From Lobosporangium transversale (Eukaryota > Mortierellomycota > Mortierellomycetes > Mortierellales > Mortierellaceae), in contig NW_019028992.1 of NCBI RefSeq assembly GCF_002105155.1, positions 455,001 to 519,000 on the forward strand: a stretch of DNA of 64,000 nt, in the 5' to 3' direction. The number at the start of each line of letters is the position of its first letter. The first letter of the stretch is position 1. Positions 10,260 to 30,100 of the stretch are shown here, piece by piece. The notes beneath the pieces are model-generated. The model was not told the DNA's origin. It made no database searches and saw only the letters and a program-made list of their open reading frames with translations. Made by a program: the position numbers and the translations under genes.

Positions 10260-12995
10260 CTACCAGAGATCACACTTGTTGACAGGATTCATGGGCGTAC
10301 CAGGTTTGCATTTGAAGGCCTTTGCAAACCCAATCGAGTTTTGAGCAACACCGTTGATACGGAATCTAGTGGGCGAATGCACATTCTCCAGGTCCATGTC
10401 AATGTTCTCAGGACGGGTTTTGCTGCACCAGGTACGTCCCCATTGGATAAAGAACAATTGTTCGGGTGTGAACTTCTCAAGCCCAGGGAGCTTTCGATTG
10501 TCGTAGCTTTGTGGTTGACAAAAAAGAGAGGTTTCAGAAAAAAGAGAGGTTTCAGATTTTAGTTAATATTAGGGATATTAGAAGATAACAACCAAAGTAA
10601 GCAATGACTTACTTCTTGCTAGTAGGATCGGACTTGTAGCGGGAATACCAAGTCTCGAATGACTGCTTGACGCCACCGTTGTCAGCAATGTTCTCGCCCA
10701 AGGTCAGATTTCCATTTACAAACTTGAGCCGGCCATCAGCACCTGCAAGCGTGAAGTTGCTGTACTGATTGACAAAGCACTCTGACTTTTCGTTGAATGC
10801 CTCGAGAGAAGAATTGGACCACCACTAACATTTGTATAATTAGCAATAATTAAGGGAGTTTGCTTTGCGAGTAAAGCACCCAAGAGGACCATATAAATAC
10901 TTAAGAAAAAAGGAAAATAATAGTCAACATACGTTATGGCGCTTGCCACTAGCGTCAAAGAGGCGCCCAGTGTTGTCGAAGCCGTGGGTGATTTCATGAC
11001 CAACTACAGCTCCAAGCGAACCATAGTTCAGATACTCTGGATTCTCGAGATCGAAAAAATGTGGCTGTGAGATACCGGCAAGGATATTAATATCGTTCGT
11101 GAAGGCGCTGTAGTAGGCATTCACCGTTTGAGGGCTCATAATCATATGCTCCTTGTCTACAGGGATACTGAGAAAACGAAGTTCATTTCCAACGTTGAAG
11201 GCCCTAGTCCTGATCTGGTTTCCAAAGTGATCTGCTGCATGAAGAGAAAGAGGCTTGTAGTACTTATCGATCGAAGCCAGTGAGCCATCATCGGGTCTAC
11301 TAGTGGAGTAGCCCACTTTCTGGACCATGGCTTCGATTTTCTCAAGAGCACCTTTGCGAGTATAGTCATCAAGCCAATTATAGGCCCTGAAGCTCTGGAG
11401 ATATGTTGCTCGAATGGCGTTGGTGATATCATTAACCTTGTTCTTAATTTGATCCGAATAGGAGGCTTTGATAAAGAAATGGCCGACCATATCAGGGAGA
11501 GTAAAGGTCATCAGAAGGGTGCAGAGCTTGGCACGGTCCAAGATTAGAGGTGTGGTGCTGTAGGTAGCCCTGAGATCATACAAAGGCTTTCGGTAAGCTT
11601 TGCTCAGGTCCTCTCCATGAACACGGATCAAAGTCCAAGCAAAGTAATTCTGCAAAGTTTTTGGCGGAGTCTTCTCAAGGAGAGCATTCAGCTTGTCAAG
11701 GTAAGGCGAAGATATAATCACCGTATTTGGAGGCTTCACGTCCCGAGGGAGTGCATTCTTGAGGATTAGATCCCAGTCGAGCGAGGGAGAGCGCTTATTG
11801 AGCTCAGCAAGGCTAAGGAGCTTGAAAGCCTTCTCTACATCTGTCGCGCTCTCCAGTTGCGCCTCAACTGTAACGTTATTCAAAGCAATTTCGAACTCAA
11901 CCACGTTCTTGGCTACCTGGGACCAATTGTCAGGTACCTTGATATTTTCACTAGGTTTGGTTTCGCCTTGGATGATGGTAAACATCTCCCCAATAGCCTT
12001 CTCATAGGCACTTGTGACATTCGGGTCCAGGTAGAGGCTAGGACTAGGAAGACCGAGCCCAGATCCCTGAACATTGAGAACATAGCGAGCCGGATTAAGA
12101 ACATCAACTCTGACGCTGAACATGAATAATGAGTCCCATCCATCTCGGATGCTTTGGCCAATGACCTCAGATAGAGCCTCCTTGCCAGCATCAGGCAATG
12201 CGTCATTGCTATTAGACGTCTTGGAGATAAGGTCGCTATCCTTGACGTGATAAAGGTACACTAATTTTTGAACCAGCTCTGTTAGAGGCTTCCGATCAAC
12301 TTTTTCCAATTGAGACTCATCCGTACAGGCAGTATAGGCATCTTGCATCTTTTTGATGTTGCGTTTAGCAACAGCATCACCTCTTGGCTTGGGAGACCTG
12401 GGACTGTTTGGAGTGGCCAATTCACGGATCAGATCCTGCAGAAGAAGAAAAAAAATGTGTGAATAAGAAAATACCTTTGTAATGCATGCCATGCGTGTTA
12501 TGCGATGTACTTTGGGTTTCTGAACATTACATAGATGCGCTCTTGTACCATGGACAGGTACCCATATTTCCAAGCATCTTCAGGAATAGTCTCGCGGTCA
12601 TAAAATCCACCACCTATAAAAAATATGTGCAAGTTTCATGAGATTAGAGAATGGAGATATGCCAGTTAAAAAGAAAAAAAAAAAAAGTATCACCTACAGC
12701 TGTATTGTTGGAAATCAACGCATGGATCCGTTGTAAGATCAAGGTCCTTGAGCATGCTGCTTCCAAGTTCTTTGCATTTTGGAGTGGTACAGACATCCTT
12801 CTAATGGAGGAAATGAATAGAAAATGGAAATAGGAAATATAAGTTTTTACGCTTAAAACGCAGGCTATTACAATAAAGCAAAACATAAGCACAAATGTTT
12901 ATAGGTACATTGATTGGAGTAGGGACAGCATGGACTGCCAATTGCAAGGCAACACCGATGGCTAGGAAGGTCAAGAGCCTTGTCATGGCAGGCAT
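10260..12995 (-). CDS. Secreted M13-family zinc metallopeptidase (neprilysin/ECE type)
   Basis: Six exons, 12995..12909, 12800..12698, 12613..12531, 12435..10933, 10824..10613 and 10506..10260, code for about 744 aa. The first exon encodes a clear signal peptide (MPAMTRLLTFLAIGVALQL...). The mature protein begins with the M13 cysteine signature TDPCVDFQQYSC. The catalytic zinc motif HEITH lies near residue 571, and the third zinc ligand is in GENIADNGGVK near residue 636. NAYYSAF upstream matches the substrate-binding NAYY motif, and the chain ends at the conserved CDLW. All key residues are intact. Unlike animal neprilysin there is no transmembrane anchor, so a secreted peptidase is inferred. 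An in-frame upstream ATG at 13073 would add a Cys/Leu-rich leader; 12995 gives the better signal peptide. Confidence 0.93.
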
Positions 12996-13799
12996 GAAGG
13001 TGTAGCAGGTGTTTAAGCAGCTTAAAAAGAGACAGAAGAAATGCAAGGAAAGGAGATCCGTGGAGGAGAGCACAGATTTAATTGACTTTGTTGTTAGTTT
13101 TTTTTACTTTTTTTGTCTCAAACCAGAAGTGTCTCGGTTTTTATATACGCTTCGAGATCTGTGTTGCATGGTAAGTAACCAATACCTTTGTATGATGTCC
13201 TTACAATGTTCACATCGCAATTTTGGGCAAACTTAGAGCGGAAACAACATGCATTATGCTGCGATTTTTTTTTTTTTTTGCATGAACGCATCATTCGCCA
13301 TAAGCTATCGCCCAATTTTTTAGCAACCAGAAGGAAGCCACTGAAACAGGTGGAAAGATGATGAGGATAAAAGGAAGACAGCAAAAGCAGTAGGAAGGCT
13401 CAGCTCTCTTTGCTTAGATCAACACTTCGTTACGTGATAGAAACAGAGGGAGCCAGCAGTGATATACAATATTGTTCTCAAACTGGTTGCGCAATGAACA
13501 ATTGCTTTCGATAAACAGAAGTCCAATGCTCTCAAAGCCGTGCACATCCATCAACAATTCATACAAGCGACAGCATAATTATATATAGCTTTGTTTAAAA
13601 GATAAAAATATTTTGCATGAAGGGGGGCCTCAATGAAATAATGCAGGTAGTAGAGCCAGAAGACGCTTCCGAAGATCATAGATTGTTGTCAAGCGCAATA
13701 GCCGTTTTCTCTTCTCTTGCAATGGTTTGTGTTTGCCAATTTTATTGTTTTTTCTTTTGAGCTCTCAAATTTCTCGTGGGAAAGGGCCCTTAGAACAAA

Positions 13800-13866
13800 A
13801 GTAAACTCAGTTTGGTCTGGTTGTTACCATGAGCCATCAAGCAATCAACAACGGGGTCGATCCCTG
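13800..13866 (+). other. Possible tRNA-derived (SINE-like) remnant
   Basis: AACTCAGTTTGG resembles a tRNA A-box, and about 45 bases on GGGGTCGATCCC resembles a B-box/T-arm. The spacing is right for a Pol III promoter, but the acceptor stem and anticodon arm do not close. It is recorded as a weak relic, not a tRNA gene. Confidence 0.2.
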
Positions 13867-15317
13867 GGAAAATATGGTCATAGTGATGCATGTTTGTTTA
13901 TTGTTATGAGCAACTTATTGCTGTTCTTCATTTTAGAAGCCAATTTCTTTTGTGAATAGCAAGGATTTGGTCGGGCCACTCTAGGATGAGATAGCCAATC
14001 AATCATGAACGTTGTACCTGCAAGCACGTTAGACTCGAATCACCTTAGATCGCTCTATAAAAGTGGGTATCCTATGAGTAGCGCGGAGGATGGAGAGTTG
14101 GCTCAGACTGCTCGACATAATTGCATTCGCAGATGAGATAATTGTACCAGTTTCTTCACCCTTTAGCGCAAAAAAAGAAAGAAAAGAAAGAAGAGAAAGA
14201 AAGAGATACGCTTGACGCGTGGGAACCGTTGCGCCCAAAGATGAATGGCCTTGTTTCTACTGAACAAAAAAACAAAAGAATTATGCTCTACTTGTAGAGC
14301 TCTCATTCCTTCGCCCATTATTTAACGATTCTGTGGTATAGAATACAGATCTGAATATGTCATACTTGCTTCGCAGTCCCTGCTGGTCTGATGTTCCTCC
14401 TCTCTCATATATATTCTGATAACGATACCAATATTCAATCCACAATGTCCAGCTGTACAGATATCAGGGAGCTTTTTTGTTCCTTCTTTCCAAGATTTAA
14501 GGAATAGCGGAGAGAAGAGGCTAAGGAGATCTTATGATTACGTTGGGTTTGATTTCCCAAAAATACATTTCATAGTAATATAGTTTGTCAAGACCATTAG
14601 ACTCGCACAGCCCGAAGAATATGGCCGCATTTTTTGCAGGGCATGCGTGGCTTAGCGACTTTAGTGAATGCACCGCCGAAAATGTCATGTTCATATAGGT
14701 AGCTGCGCCAAGGTATCTCTCAAAGAGAGAAGACTGTATGTCTGGCTCCTATCAGGTCTATTTGATCTATTCGATCTGTCCATCTGTTACAATGAAAGTG
14801 AAGATTCAACAGTTAATTTATTAAGTCATGTTGCTAAATACTACTCTCTATGCAATGAGTTAGCAGCTCCATACTAGCTCTGAGTACACTATCAGCTCCA
14901 GTATGACCTCTGATTCAAGTTAAATACAGACCAGCTATATCAAGTTGGCTCCAGCGAGGCGTATATAGCACCTCAGGGGCCTAGTTTATTCGGCAGTCTT
15001 TCCTTGTGTAGTCAACAGGAAATTCAACCCTTTTGCTATCCTATTCAAATCAATGTTCATCTTGCGCGTTCCAAACGAAGAGATGAATGCGAGAGCCGCG
15101 ATCCTATAGCAGCATGGAATTGGAGGCTTAAGCCATCATCCGACGCCGGCGCCTTGACACACTTAAATTAAGATTGAATAGATGAGAATAACGGTTGGTT
15201 AGAATACGTTTTTTTTTGTAATATTGATTGACACTCCAGTTAAAAGTTGAAGTAAAACCTACAGAAATTAAAAAGAGGCGATTTGGAATGAAGAAATGAG
15301 AATGCACCTCTATAATG

Positions 15318-15530
15318 CTATTCCTCCAGACCTCCGATGAGGAATGGAGGAATGAGAATGCACCCTTTTATCATTCCCTCCAGACCTCCGATGAGGAATG
15401 GAGGAATGAGAATGCACCCTTTTATCATTCCCTCCAGACCTCCGATGAGGAATGGAGGAATGAGAATGCACCCTTTTATCATTCCTCCAGATCTTCAATG
15501 AGGAATGAAGGAATGAGAATGCTTTCCATA
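15318..15530. repeat. 54-bp minisatellite, three good copies plus degenerate ends
   Basis: The unit holds CTCCAGACCTCCGATGAGGA near its start. CCGATGAGG recurs at 15334, 15388 and 15442, a period of exactly 54, with a diverged copy near 15490. Because 54 is a multiple of three, open frames run through both strands. They are read here as artefacts of the repeat, not genes. Confidence 0.9.
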
Positions 15531-15678
15531 TGCGTGAAAATATGGCGATTCTACAACCCCACGTCGCGTCCGGACTGGAGAACAAAAAGAACGCAGATGA
15601 ATGATATAATGTTCTTGATTTTGTATCTATTGGTTTATTTCCTGGAAGCCGACGCGTTTCCTCTTGTGAGAATGGAGG

Positions 15679-15699
15679 GCGCCCGTCATCGACGGGCGC
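15679..15699. other. Perfect GC-rich hairpin
   Basis: GCGCCCGTC, three-base loop ATC, then GACGGGCGC: a 9-bp perfect stem standing out in AT-rich DNA. Function unknown. Confidence 0.75.
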
Positions 15700-16079
15700 G
15701 AAGAGAAAAAAGGAGAGACTCGATGCAACCAAAGGACACGCGTTGTGTGGCTGGTGCCTGAGTCTTTTTTCGTTAGTCCCATAATCACGTGCGGGTCCCA
15801 CCACTGACCTAAAAATGAATACTTGGTTAGGTTTCGGTTCTTTGTTCTTTTTTTGCACAAGATCATCGAGTACCGAATATTCCCCTTTAGACTTTTGTGA
15901 ATGTTCAGAAGTGTTATTTAATGGAGCTCTAATCTTATCGGAGTACCTGTTACAACTAGCTTAGACAATAGCGTGTGGACGCGTTTACTACAGCCAATCA
16001 TCTGTCATTCCAAATTGCTGGTTACATATTCGTTTATCCCACTTTTTATTTTTATTTTATTATTTATTTGTTATTTCTT

Positions 16080-23264
<7,185 letters not shown>

Positions 23265-23826
23265 GGCAGCTGAATTTGGTGAACCAAAGGAATTAATAGA
23301 ATGTGATGTTGAAGTGAATCGTAAACAGAGCAATATACAAATGCAAATGCAGTCGACAAGGGTCCTGGGGCTGTGGAGAGGAACAGAAAATAAGAAAAGG
23401 CATAAAGGTCAGTGGTGTGCCTTGTCAGCATGTAGTGTGAGAGGGTTTGTGACATTAAAGTTTCTCCATATTAGCCTTAAGTCACGTGAGACCCATCTTG
23501 TGCTGCCAAATCAGCATTGAGCATGGCCCTGAATTTTTTAAGGGACCCCACGCCTCCTTTCTTCATCTTTCTCATCCTCATTCACAGACATCACTTTCAC
23601 AGCGAGTCTGTACATCCTTCTTCTTCATATACTTTTCTCTCTTTTTTATTATTACTGTGTGGTGATAGACAGCAGCTGTAAGGAAAGAGAGCTGATCAAA
23701 CTTCATTCAAACAGTACCACTGCTGGACAAGATTCGAGTCTATCAGTACAAACATTCCTTTATCAGTAATCATCGGAAGGGGAGGTTGACTATTGTAGAA
23801 AAAAAAAACTAAAAAGACACCAAATT
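23265..23826. promoter_or_regulatory. Shared divergent promoter region of VPS15 and dynein heavy chain
   Basis: About 560 bp between two divergent start codons. It contains an E-box CACGTG at 23483-23488 and CT-rich stretches on the dynein side (about 23550-23650). No TATA element is convincing. Regulation itself is inference. Confidence 0.5.
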
Positions 23827-24096
23827 ATGCTAGCCATGGATGAAGATCTCGGCCTTTCTAGCGTCAGCACGGATGTAGTGGTGGATATCGATACATTGAA
23901 GATTTATCTGGAGAAGCTACTTGTGCTTCTTCTTGGTGCTGAACAGGTGGACCTTGATTCGTCTCTGTTCTCGTTCCCTGATGCAACAGAGCGACTGCGC
24001 CGATTTGCAAGCGACCCGCAGACTCCTGCGTTGTATATACTCAAGGAGACTGACTCCAGTGCCGATACCTGTAAGACAGCATAAACTTGTTAACTT

Positions 24097-24131
<35 letters not shown>

Positions 24132-27100
24132 GGCGGTTCAATTGATGACAAGATCAAGCAGAAATATCCTTTTATCACATATGCTTGTGGGCCATAGACG
24201 AACTCGCATTATATATATTTTTAGTATACATGCACATGCACATGCAACAGAAGTTGTTTTGTTGGGCAACAATGTTTTGTCCCTGTGTGCGTGTGTGTTT
24301 GTGAACTCGTGCTATCTTATGACTGGCTTTCCCCTTTATTGCAATTTCAAAGGAATCACAAACAGTTACCAAAGCCTGTTTTGGAAGAGACCTTCTGACA
24401 TGTGCATCTCTTTAAACTTTTCTTTTATGCAGCCAATTCGACTCAGGTTTTTTCTTACTCGGTCAGCCATGAGCTCACTTATCATGCCAATCATGTTGGC
24501 TCCGTAGCCCTGATCAAGCGTGGCCCAACCATTGATACCTCTCGACCCTTACAAACCCAGGTTCAATTCATCAACTTACCTGGTCCCGCTGCCAACGACT
24601 CGGGCCTCACCCTGTCCAACCCATATGAGGCTTTACACTCTTACATCCATTATGCCGTCAGTCCTTACTTCAATGCCTATGTTAATACAAAGGGAGGTGC
24701 AGGGAGTGCCTCTAGTAAGCGACCCGATGATAAGGACGGCAAAATGGGTAAGATAATGATAATGACGCTGGCGCGAGTAACAACGACAGCCTGTTATTTT
24801 GCATTAAAAAGTCCATGGTAAAGCTTATGACTGACATAGTTATTGCGAAATGAATGCATCCACCAAATTCTCTAGGAATCCCAATGGCCAAGAAGAAAAT
24901 TGCCGAGCTTGAGTTGTCGCTGCTGCATCTACAGCAAAACGTTGAAATTCCCGAGATTTCCCTTAACATTCACCATGTTGTTCAGCAAGCTATTGACGAG
25001 GTTTGCGCTTGGCTGTTTCTAATCAAGGCATTCATTGGCATAAAGTGAAGCGAAGTTTATTTTTATTTACTTACTATTTCCTCTACATTTCTACAGTGCC
25101 GCAGGGAGAACCGTCGTGTCACAGTCGATGCTGTTGACTCGTCTTATTTCTCCGATCATACTTTTTTGAATAGACTGCAGAGCGATGTGAATGGATGGGT
25201 CAAGGAGATTCAAAAGGTTACCAAAATTAAAAGAGACCCTGCATCAGGAACTGCCATTCAAGAAATCAACTTTTGGCTTAGCATGGAAAGGGCGCTGGAG
25301 AAAATTGACGAACAGCTAAAGAGCGACCAAATCGGTGAGTAACCTTTTGGTTTTGCTCTGCCTTCATATTTATTCAACATGCCTTTTGTCTCATCCGAGC
25401 CAAATCTAATCTATATTATCTTTGTTATTAGTCCTTACAATGGATATATTGAGGCACGCTAAGCGCTTCCATGCAACTACCAGTTTTATTGCGGATACTC
25501 ATCTAAAGGAGGCAACCGAAAAAGGTAACGCATTGCCAAATACTATTGTCCCTAGATTGATGGGATTTACATCTTATCAACGAGCTTATTTTCATGTTTA
25601 CAACATCGATTAGTCCAAAAATACAACCAGTTGATGAAGGATTTTCCTTTGAATGAGCTTCTGTCCGCAACTGATGCCATCAAGGTCCGAGATTCAATCC
25701 TGCAAATCTTTGGGCACATCAACAAGAAGCTAAAGCTTTCGTACGTATATCAATCCCATTTATGTACATATTACACCAGAAAAAAAAAAAAAAAAAAAAA
25801 AAAAACTCATAACCTAACTGTGCCATTGTTTGATTGTAGTCCATATCCAATTCGACGAGCACTGCCTCTCGTGGAGTCAATCTCGAAGGATCTCAATGAC
25901 CAGTTGTTGCGAGTGTTAGGAAGCAGACGCTTGATGTATATGGAGTATGAAGATTTCGAAAAGGCTACTGCAGGCGCTGTGGAAGTATTCAAGACCTGGG
26001 ATGAAGGGATTAAGGAATTCACTAACGTTGCGCGCGAGGTTACTCGCAAACGAAATGAAAAATTCTTACCCATCAAGATCAATCCCGCTCATGCTAAGCT
26101 TCAGGAACGTATTCTCTTCGTTCGCAACTTCAGAGAGCAGCATCAGCAACTGCATCAAACTATTCTCAGGGTCATGACTAAGCCTACTGGTCTCAATGCC
26201 AAATCTTCGCTTGAGAGTGAGGAAACTGAGAGCATAAGTCTCAGTGATGTGAACGCGGTCGAGGAAGTTAAGCTTGCATACGAAAGCGTCAAAAATGTTG
26301 ATGTTCTTGATGTATCCCCTGAAGGGACTGATATTTGGGTCAATGCCGAAGTTTCTTATAATGAGCGTGTCGCCAGAGTCGAGAATCAGATTATTGCTAG
26401 TCTTCGTGACAGACTTGGTATCGCCAAAAACGCTAACGAGATGTTCCGAGTTTTCTCGAAATTCAATGCTCTTTTTGTTCGCCCTAAGATTCGTGGCGCA
26501 ATTCAGGAGTATCAGACACAGCTTATTGATAAAGTCAAGGATGATATTAAGAGACTGCATGATAAATTCAAGATGCAATATCGCCATTCAGATGCTTACC
26601 ACATGTCTCAGTTGCGCGATTTACCACCAATCTCCGGTCATATCATCTGGGCGCGTCAGATCGAACGTCAACTCTCGACATATATGAAACGTGTAGAGGA
26701 TGTCCTCGGCAAGGGATGGGAGCTGTATGCAGAGGGTCAGAAACTGCAGAGCGAAAGTAGCAGCTTCAGGAAGAAGCTGGATACCAAACCAATTTATGAT
26801 AATTGGTTTTCAGAAATTACCCGTCGTGAACTCGCTGTGTCCGGTCCACTTTTTGAGATCACCCGTAATCGTGCACAAGGAAATGTTTTGCAACTCGGTG
26901 TAAACTTCGACGCACAGATCATTACTCTCTTCAAGGAGGTCCGCAACCTTCTCTGGCTTAAATATCAAGTACCACATAATGTCAGCATCATCGCCAAGGA
27001 TGCCAAGAAGGTTTATCCGATTGCTGTAAGCCTGATGGAAACCATTCGAACATACAGCCAGATGGTCAGCAAAGTCCAACGTCATGCAGAGATCGCCACA

Positions 27101-30100
27101 CTTGTCGCGGGATACAGAAACGATGCTCAAAAGATGGTGTCTAAGGGTGTCAACCTTCGTTGGGAACACTTTGCAAACACTTATGGTGGCTCAGCGGCTT
27201 ACATCACTGGCAGTAATCTGATGGAAGTACAGCATAACCGACATCTTATGTTTGTACGCGAATTTGCATCGGTTGTCTCAATTTTTCAGGATAAAGTGGA
27301 CTCCCTGATATCAATTTACGATGATATCATGAAGTTGGTTAACGAACTCCCAATCTGTTCATACGTTCATACGAGTTTTGCCAGTGTTATCAATCGTATT
27401 CAAAAGTTGGTATGTCCATCATTGGCCGTGAATTTTTATGCTAATAGGCTAACAACACGTACCGGAGGCCGTGTCCTAAACCATATATACTTCATTTTAC
27501 GTTCCTTTTTAGATTGATCGCCTCAACTTGGAGTCATACTCGAATTTGGATCAATGGGTTGCTCAACTTGATTCGAAGGTCGAAACCTTACTTGTAGGGC
27601 GTTTGCAGCAGGCAATTAAATTATGGGTGCAAGAATACCAGCGAGATGATCTTGAGGAGGGATTGGCTGATTCTAGAGATATGAACACTCATGGCAAAAA
27701 CAAGAAGCGTCGTTCAAACCGGGAGTCCGAGCGGGCTAGTGTTGTTACAAAGGCTAACGATGTTAAACCTGCGCTCAAACTTTTGGTGCATGAGATTCAT
27801 ATCAAGAACCAAGTCATGTATCTTGATCCTCCAGTGGAGCAGGCCCGTGCCAGCTGGTACAGTCAACTTCACGATTGGCTATCAGTTGTTTGTAACTTGA
27901 CCCGCATCCAAAGCTCTAGATACGAGATTGGATTGGTGGTTCAGGAAAAAGTTGAAGACTTGACGTACGCTGATTTGCTTACCAAAATCCCGGATGATTC
28001 TTTGGCCAAAGCGTATGAGATCATTGAACAGAAGGTTACACAGGTCAAAGAATACGTAGATATTTGGTTGCAGTACCAGTCGCTTTGGGACTTGGAATCC
28101 CAATATATCTTCACACTTCTCGGTGAAGACCTAGCCAAATGGCAGCAGCTGTTGCTTGAGATCAAGAAGGCGCGCACCACGTTCGATAACTCTGAGACAG
28201 AGCAATCCTTTGGTCCCGTTGTAATTGACTATGAACAAGTTCAGTCCAAGGTGAACGCCAAGTATGATTCCTGGCAACGTGAAGTCCTTAACCGTTTCGG
28301 CACCATGTTAGGCACGTCCATGAAGGAGTTCCATAGCGCTGTCTTCAAGGCACGCAATGATCTCGAGCTTCACTCAGTTGATACCAATTCAACAGGCGAA
28401 ACTGTTACTTTCATTACATTTGTACAGGACCTCAAGCGTAAGGTTACCAAGTGGGAACATGATGTTGAGCTCTTCCGTCAAGGTCAGAAGACACTTGAGC
28501 GTCAGCGCTATCAGTTCCCGAACGATTGGGTGTACTGTGATCAAGTTGATGGAGAATGGAGCGCTTTCAACGAGATCCTAAGCCGCAAGAATAATGCCAT
28601 CCAGGAACAGATTGCAGGTTTGCAGATGAAGATTGTGACAGAAGACAAACTAGTTGAGCAAAAGATCTCAGAGATCCTGCAAGATTGGGAAAAGAACAAG
28701 CCTGTGCTAGGGAACATCAAGCCGGATATTGCCACTAACACCCTCAATATCTTCGAAGGCCGTGTTACAAGGATTAAAGAAGAATTCGACATGGTTCGTC
28801 GTGCAAAAGAAGCACTTGATTTGGCTCATTCTACAGATGATCGCCTTGAACCTGTCTTGGAGGAACTTCGTGACCTTAAATCTGTCTGGAATTCATTGGC
28901 CAAGATTTGGCAGTCTATCAATGAAATCAGGGACATGCTCTGGTCGACGGTTGTCCCTCGTAAGATCAGAACTCAATTGGATAATTTGACCAACTCGACA
29001 AAAGATATGCCCAATCGTATGCGTCAGTATGCAGCTTTCGAATATGTTCAAGAAGTTCTCCGCATGTATCTTAAGGTGAATCCGCTTTTGACCGACCTTA
29101 AGTCTGAGGCTCTCCGCGAACGCCACTGGCGTCAGTTATTCAAGGCCTTACGGGTCGAGGGGCGTTGGACTCTGTCAGAGATGACTGTTGGTAATATTTG
29201 GGATCTTGATCTCAAGCGTAACGAAACTCTTATTCGCGACATTATTGTAGTTGCACAAGGAGAAATGGCTCTTGAAGAGTTCTTGAAGCAGGTATGGCTG
29301 CACAATAATTTAAACTCAAAATATGGTCAACTTGCCTCATTGTCAATGCAACCATTCCTTCCATGGTGTATTAATGTTGGAAATATGTTTATTTAGGTTC
29401 GCGAGACTTGGTCTAATTACGCATTGGATCTGGTTAATTACCAAAACAAATGCCGACTCATCCGCGGGTGGGACGATTTATTTGCTAAATGCAGTGAGAA
29501 TCTCAACTTCTTGTCCGCCATGAAATTATCACCATACTACAAAGTCTTTGAGGAAGAAGCTGGTGGATGGGAGGAAAAGCTGAACCGAATTCATGTCCTT
29601 TTTGATGTTTGGATTGATGTACAACGTCAATGGGTTTACTTAGAGGGAATCTTCACTGGAAGCCATGATATCAAACATTTACTCCCAGTGGAGACCTCAC
29701 GCTTCCAGAATATCAACTCGGAGTTCTTGACAGTCATGAAGAAGGTCTATAAGTCGCCTTTTGTTCTGGATGTCCTTAACATTGCCAACATTCAAAAGTC
29801 ACTTGAGCGTTTGGCTGACCTTCTCGGCAAGATTCAGAAGGCTTTGGGAGAATACTTGGAGAGAGAGCGTTCGTCATTCCCACGCTTCTACTTTGTGGGA
29901 GATGAAGATCTTCTTGAGATTATCGGAAACAGCAAAGATGTCGTTCGCATCCAGAAGCACTTCAAGAAGATGTTTGCTGGCATTAGCAGTATTATCCTTA
30001 GTGAAGACGTTACCACTGTCCTGGGAATGTCATCTAAAGAGGGCGAGAATGTGATGTTTAAGACACCAGTTTCAATCAAGGACAATCCAAGGATCAATGA

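Larger units (their letters stand above)
12996..16079. other. Long gene-poor region between the M13 peptidase and VPS15
   Basis: About 3 kb. The first few hundred bases are the peptidase promoter. No convincing reading frame is present. Recognised items inside are a tRNA-like A-box/B-box remnant near 13800-13865, a 54-bp minisatellite at 15318-15530, a perfect GC-rich hairpin at 15679-15699 and an E-box CACGTG at 15786. The remainder shows nothing I can support. Confidence 0.55.

Noticed and set aside
14020-14060. TTAGACTCGAATCACC resembling a tRNA T-arm on the minus strand
   Set aside because: No D-arm, anticodon arm or acceptor stem could be paired around it.
15310-15866. Repeat-containing frames of 148 and 182 codons on opposite strands
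   Set aside because: They exist only because the minisatellite period is a multiple of three. Neither has family similarity or a plausible splice partner.
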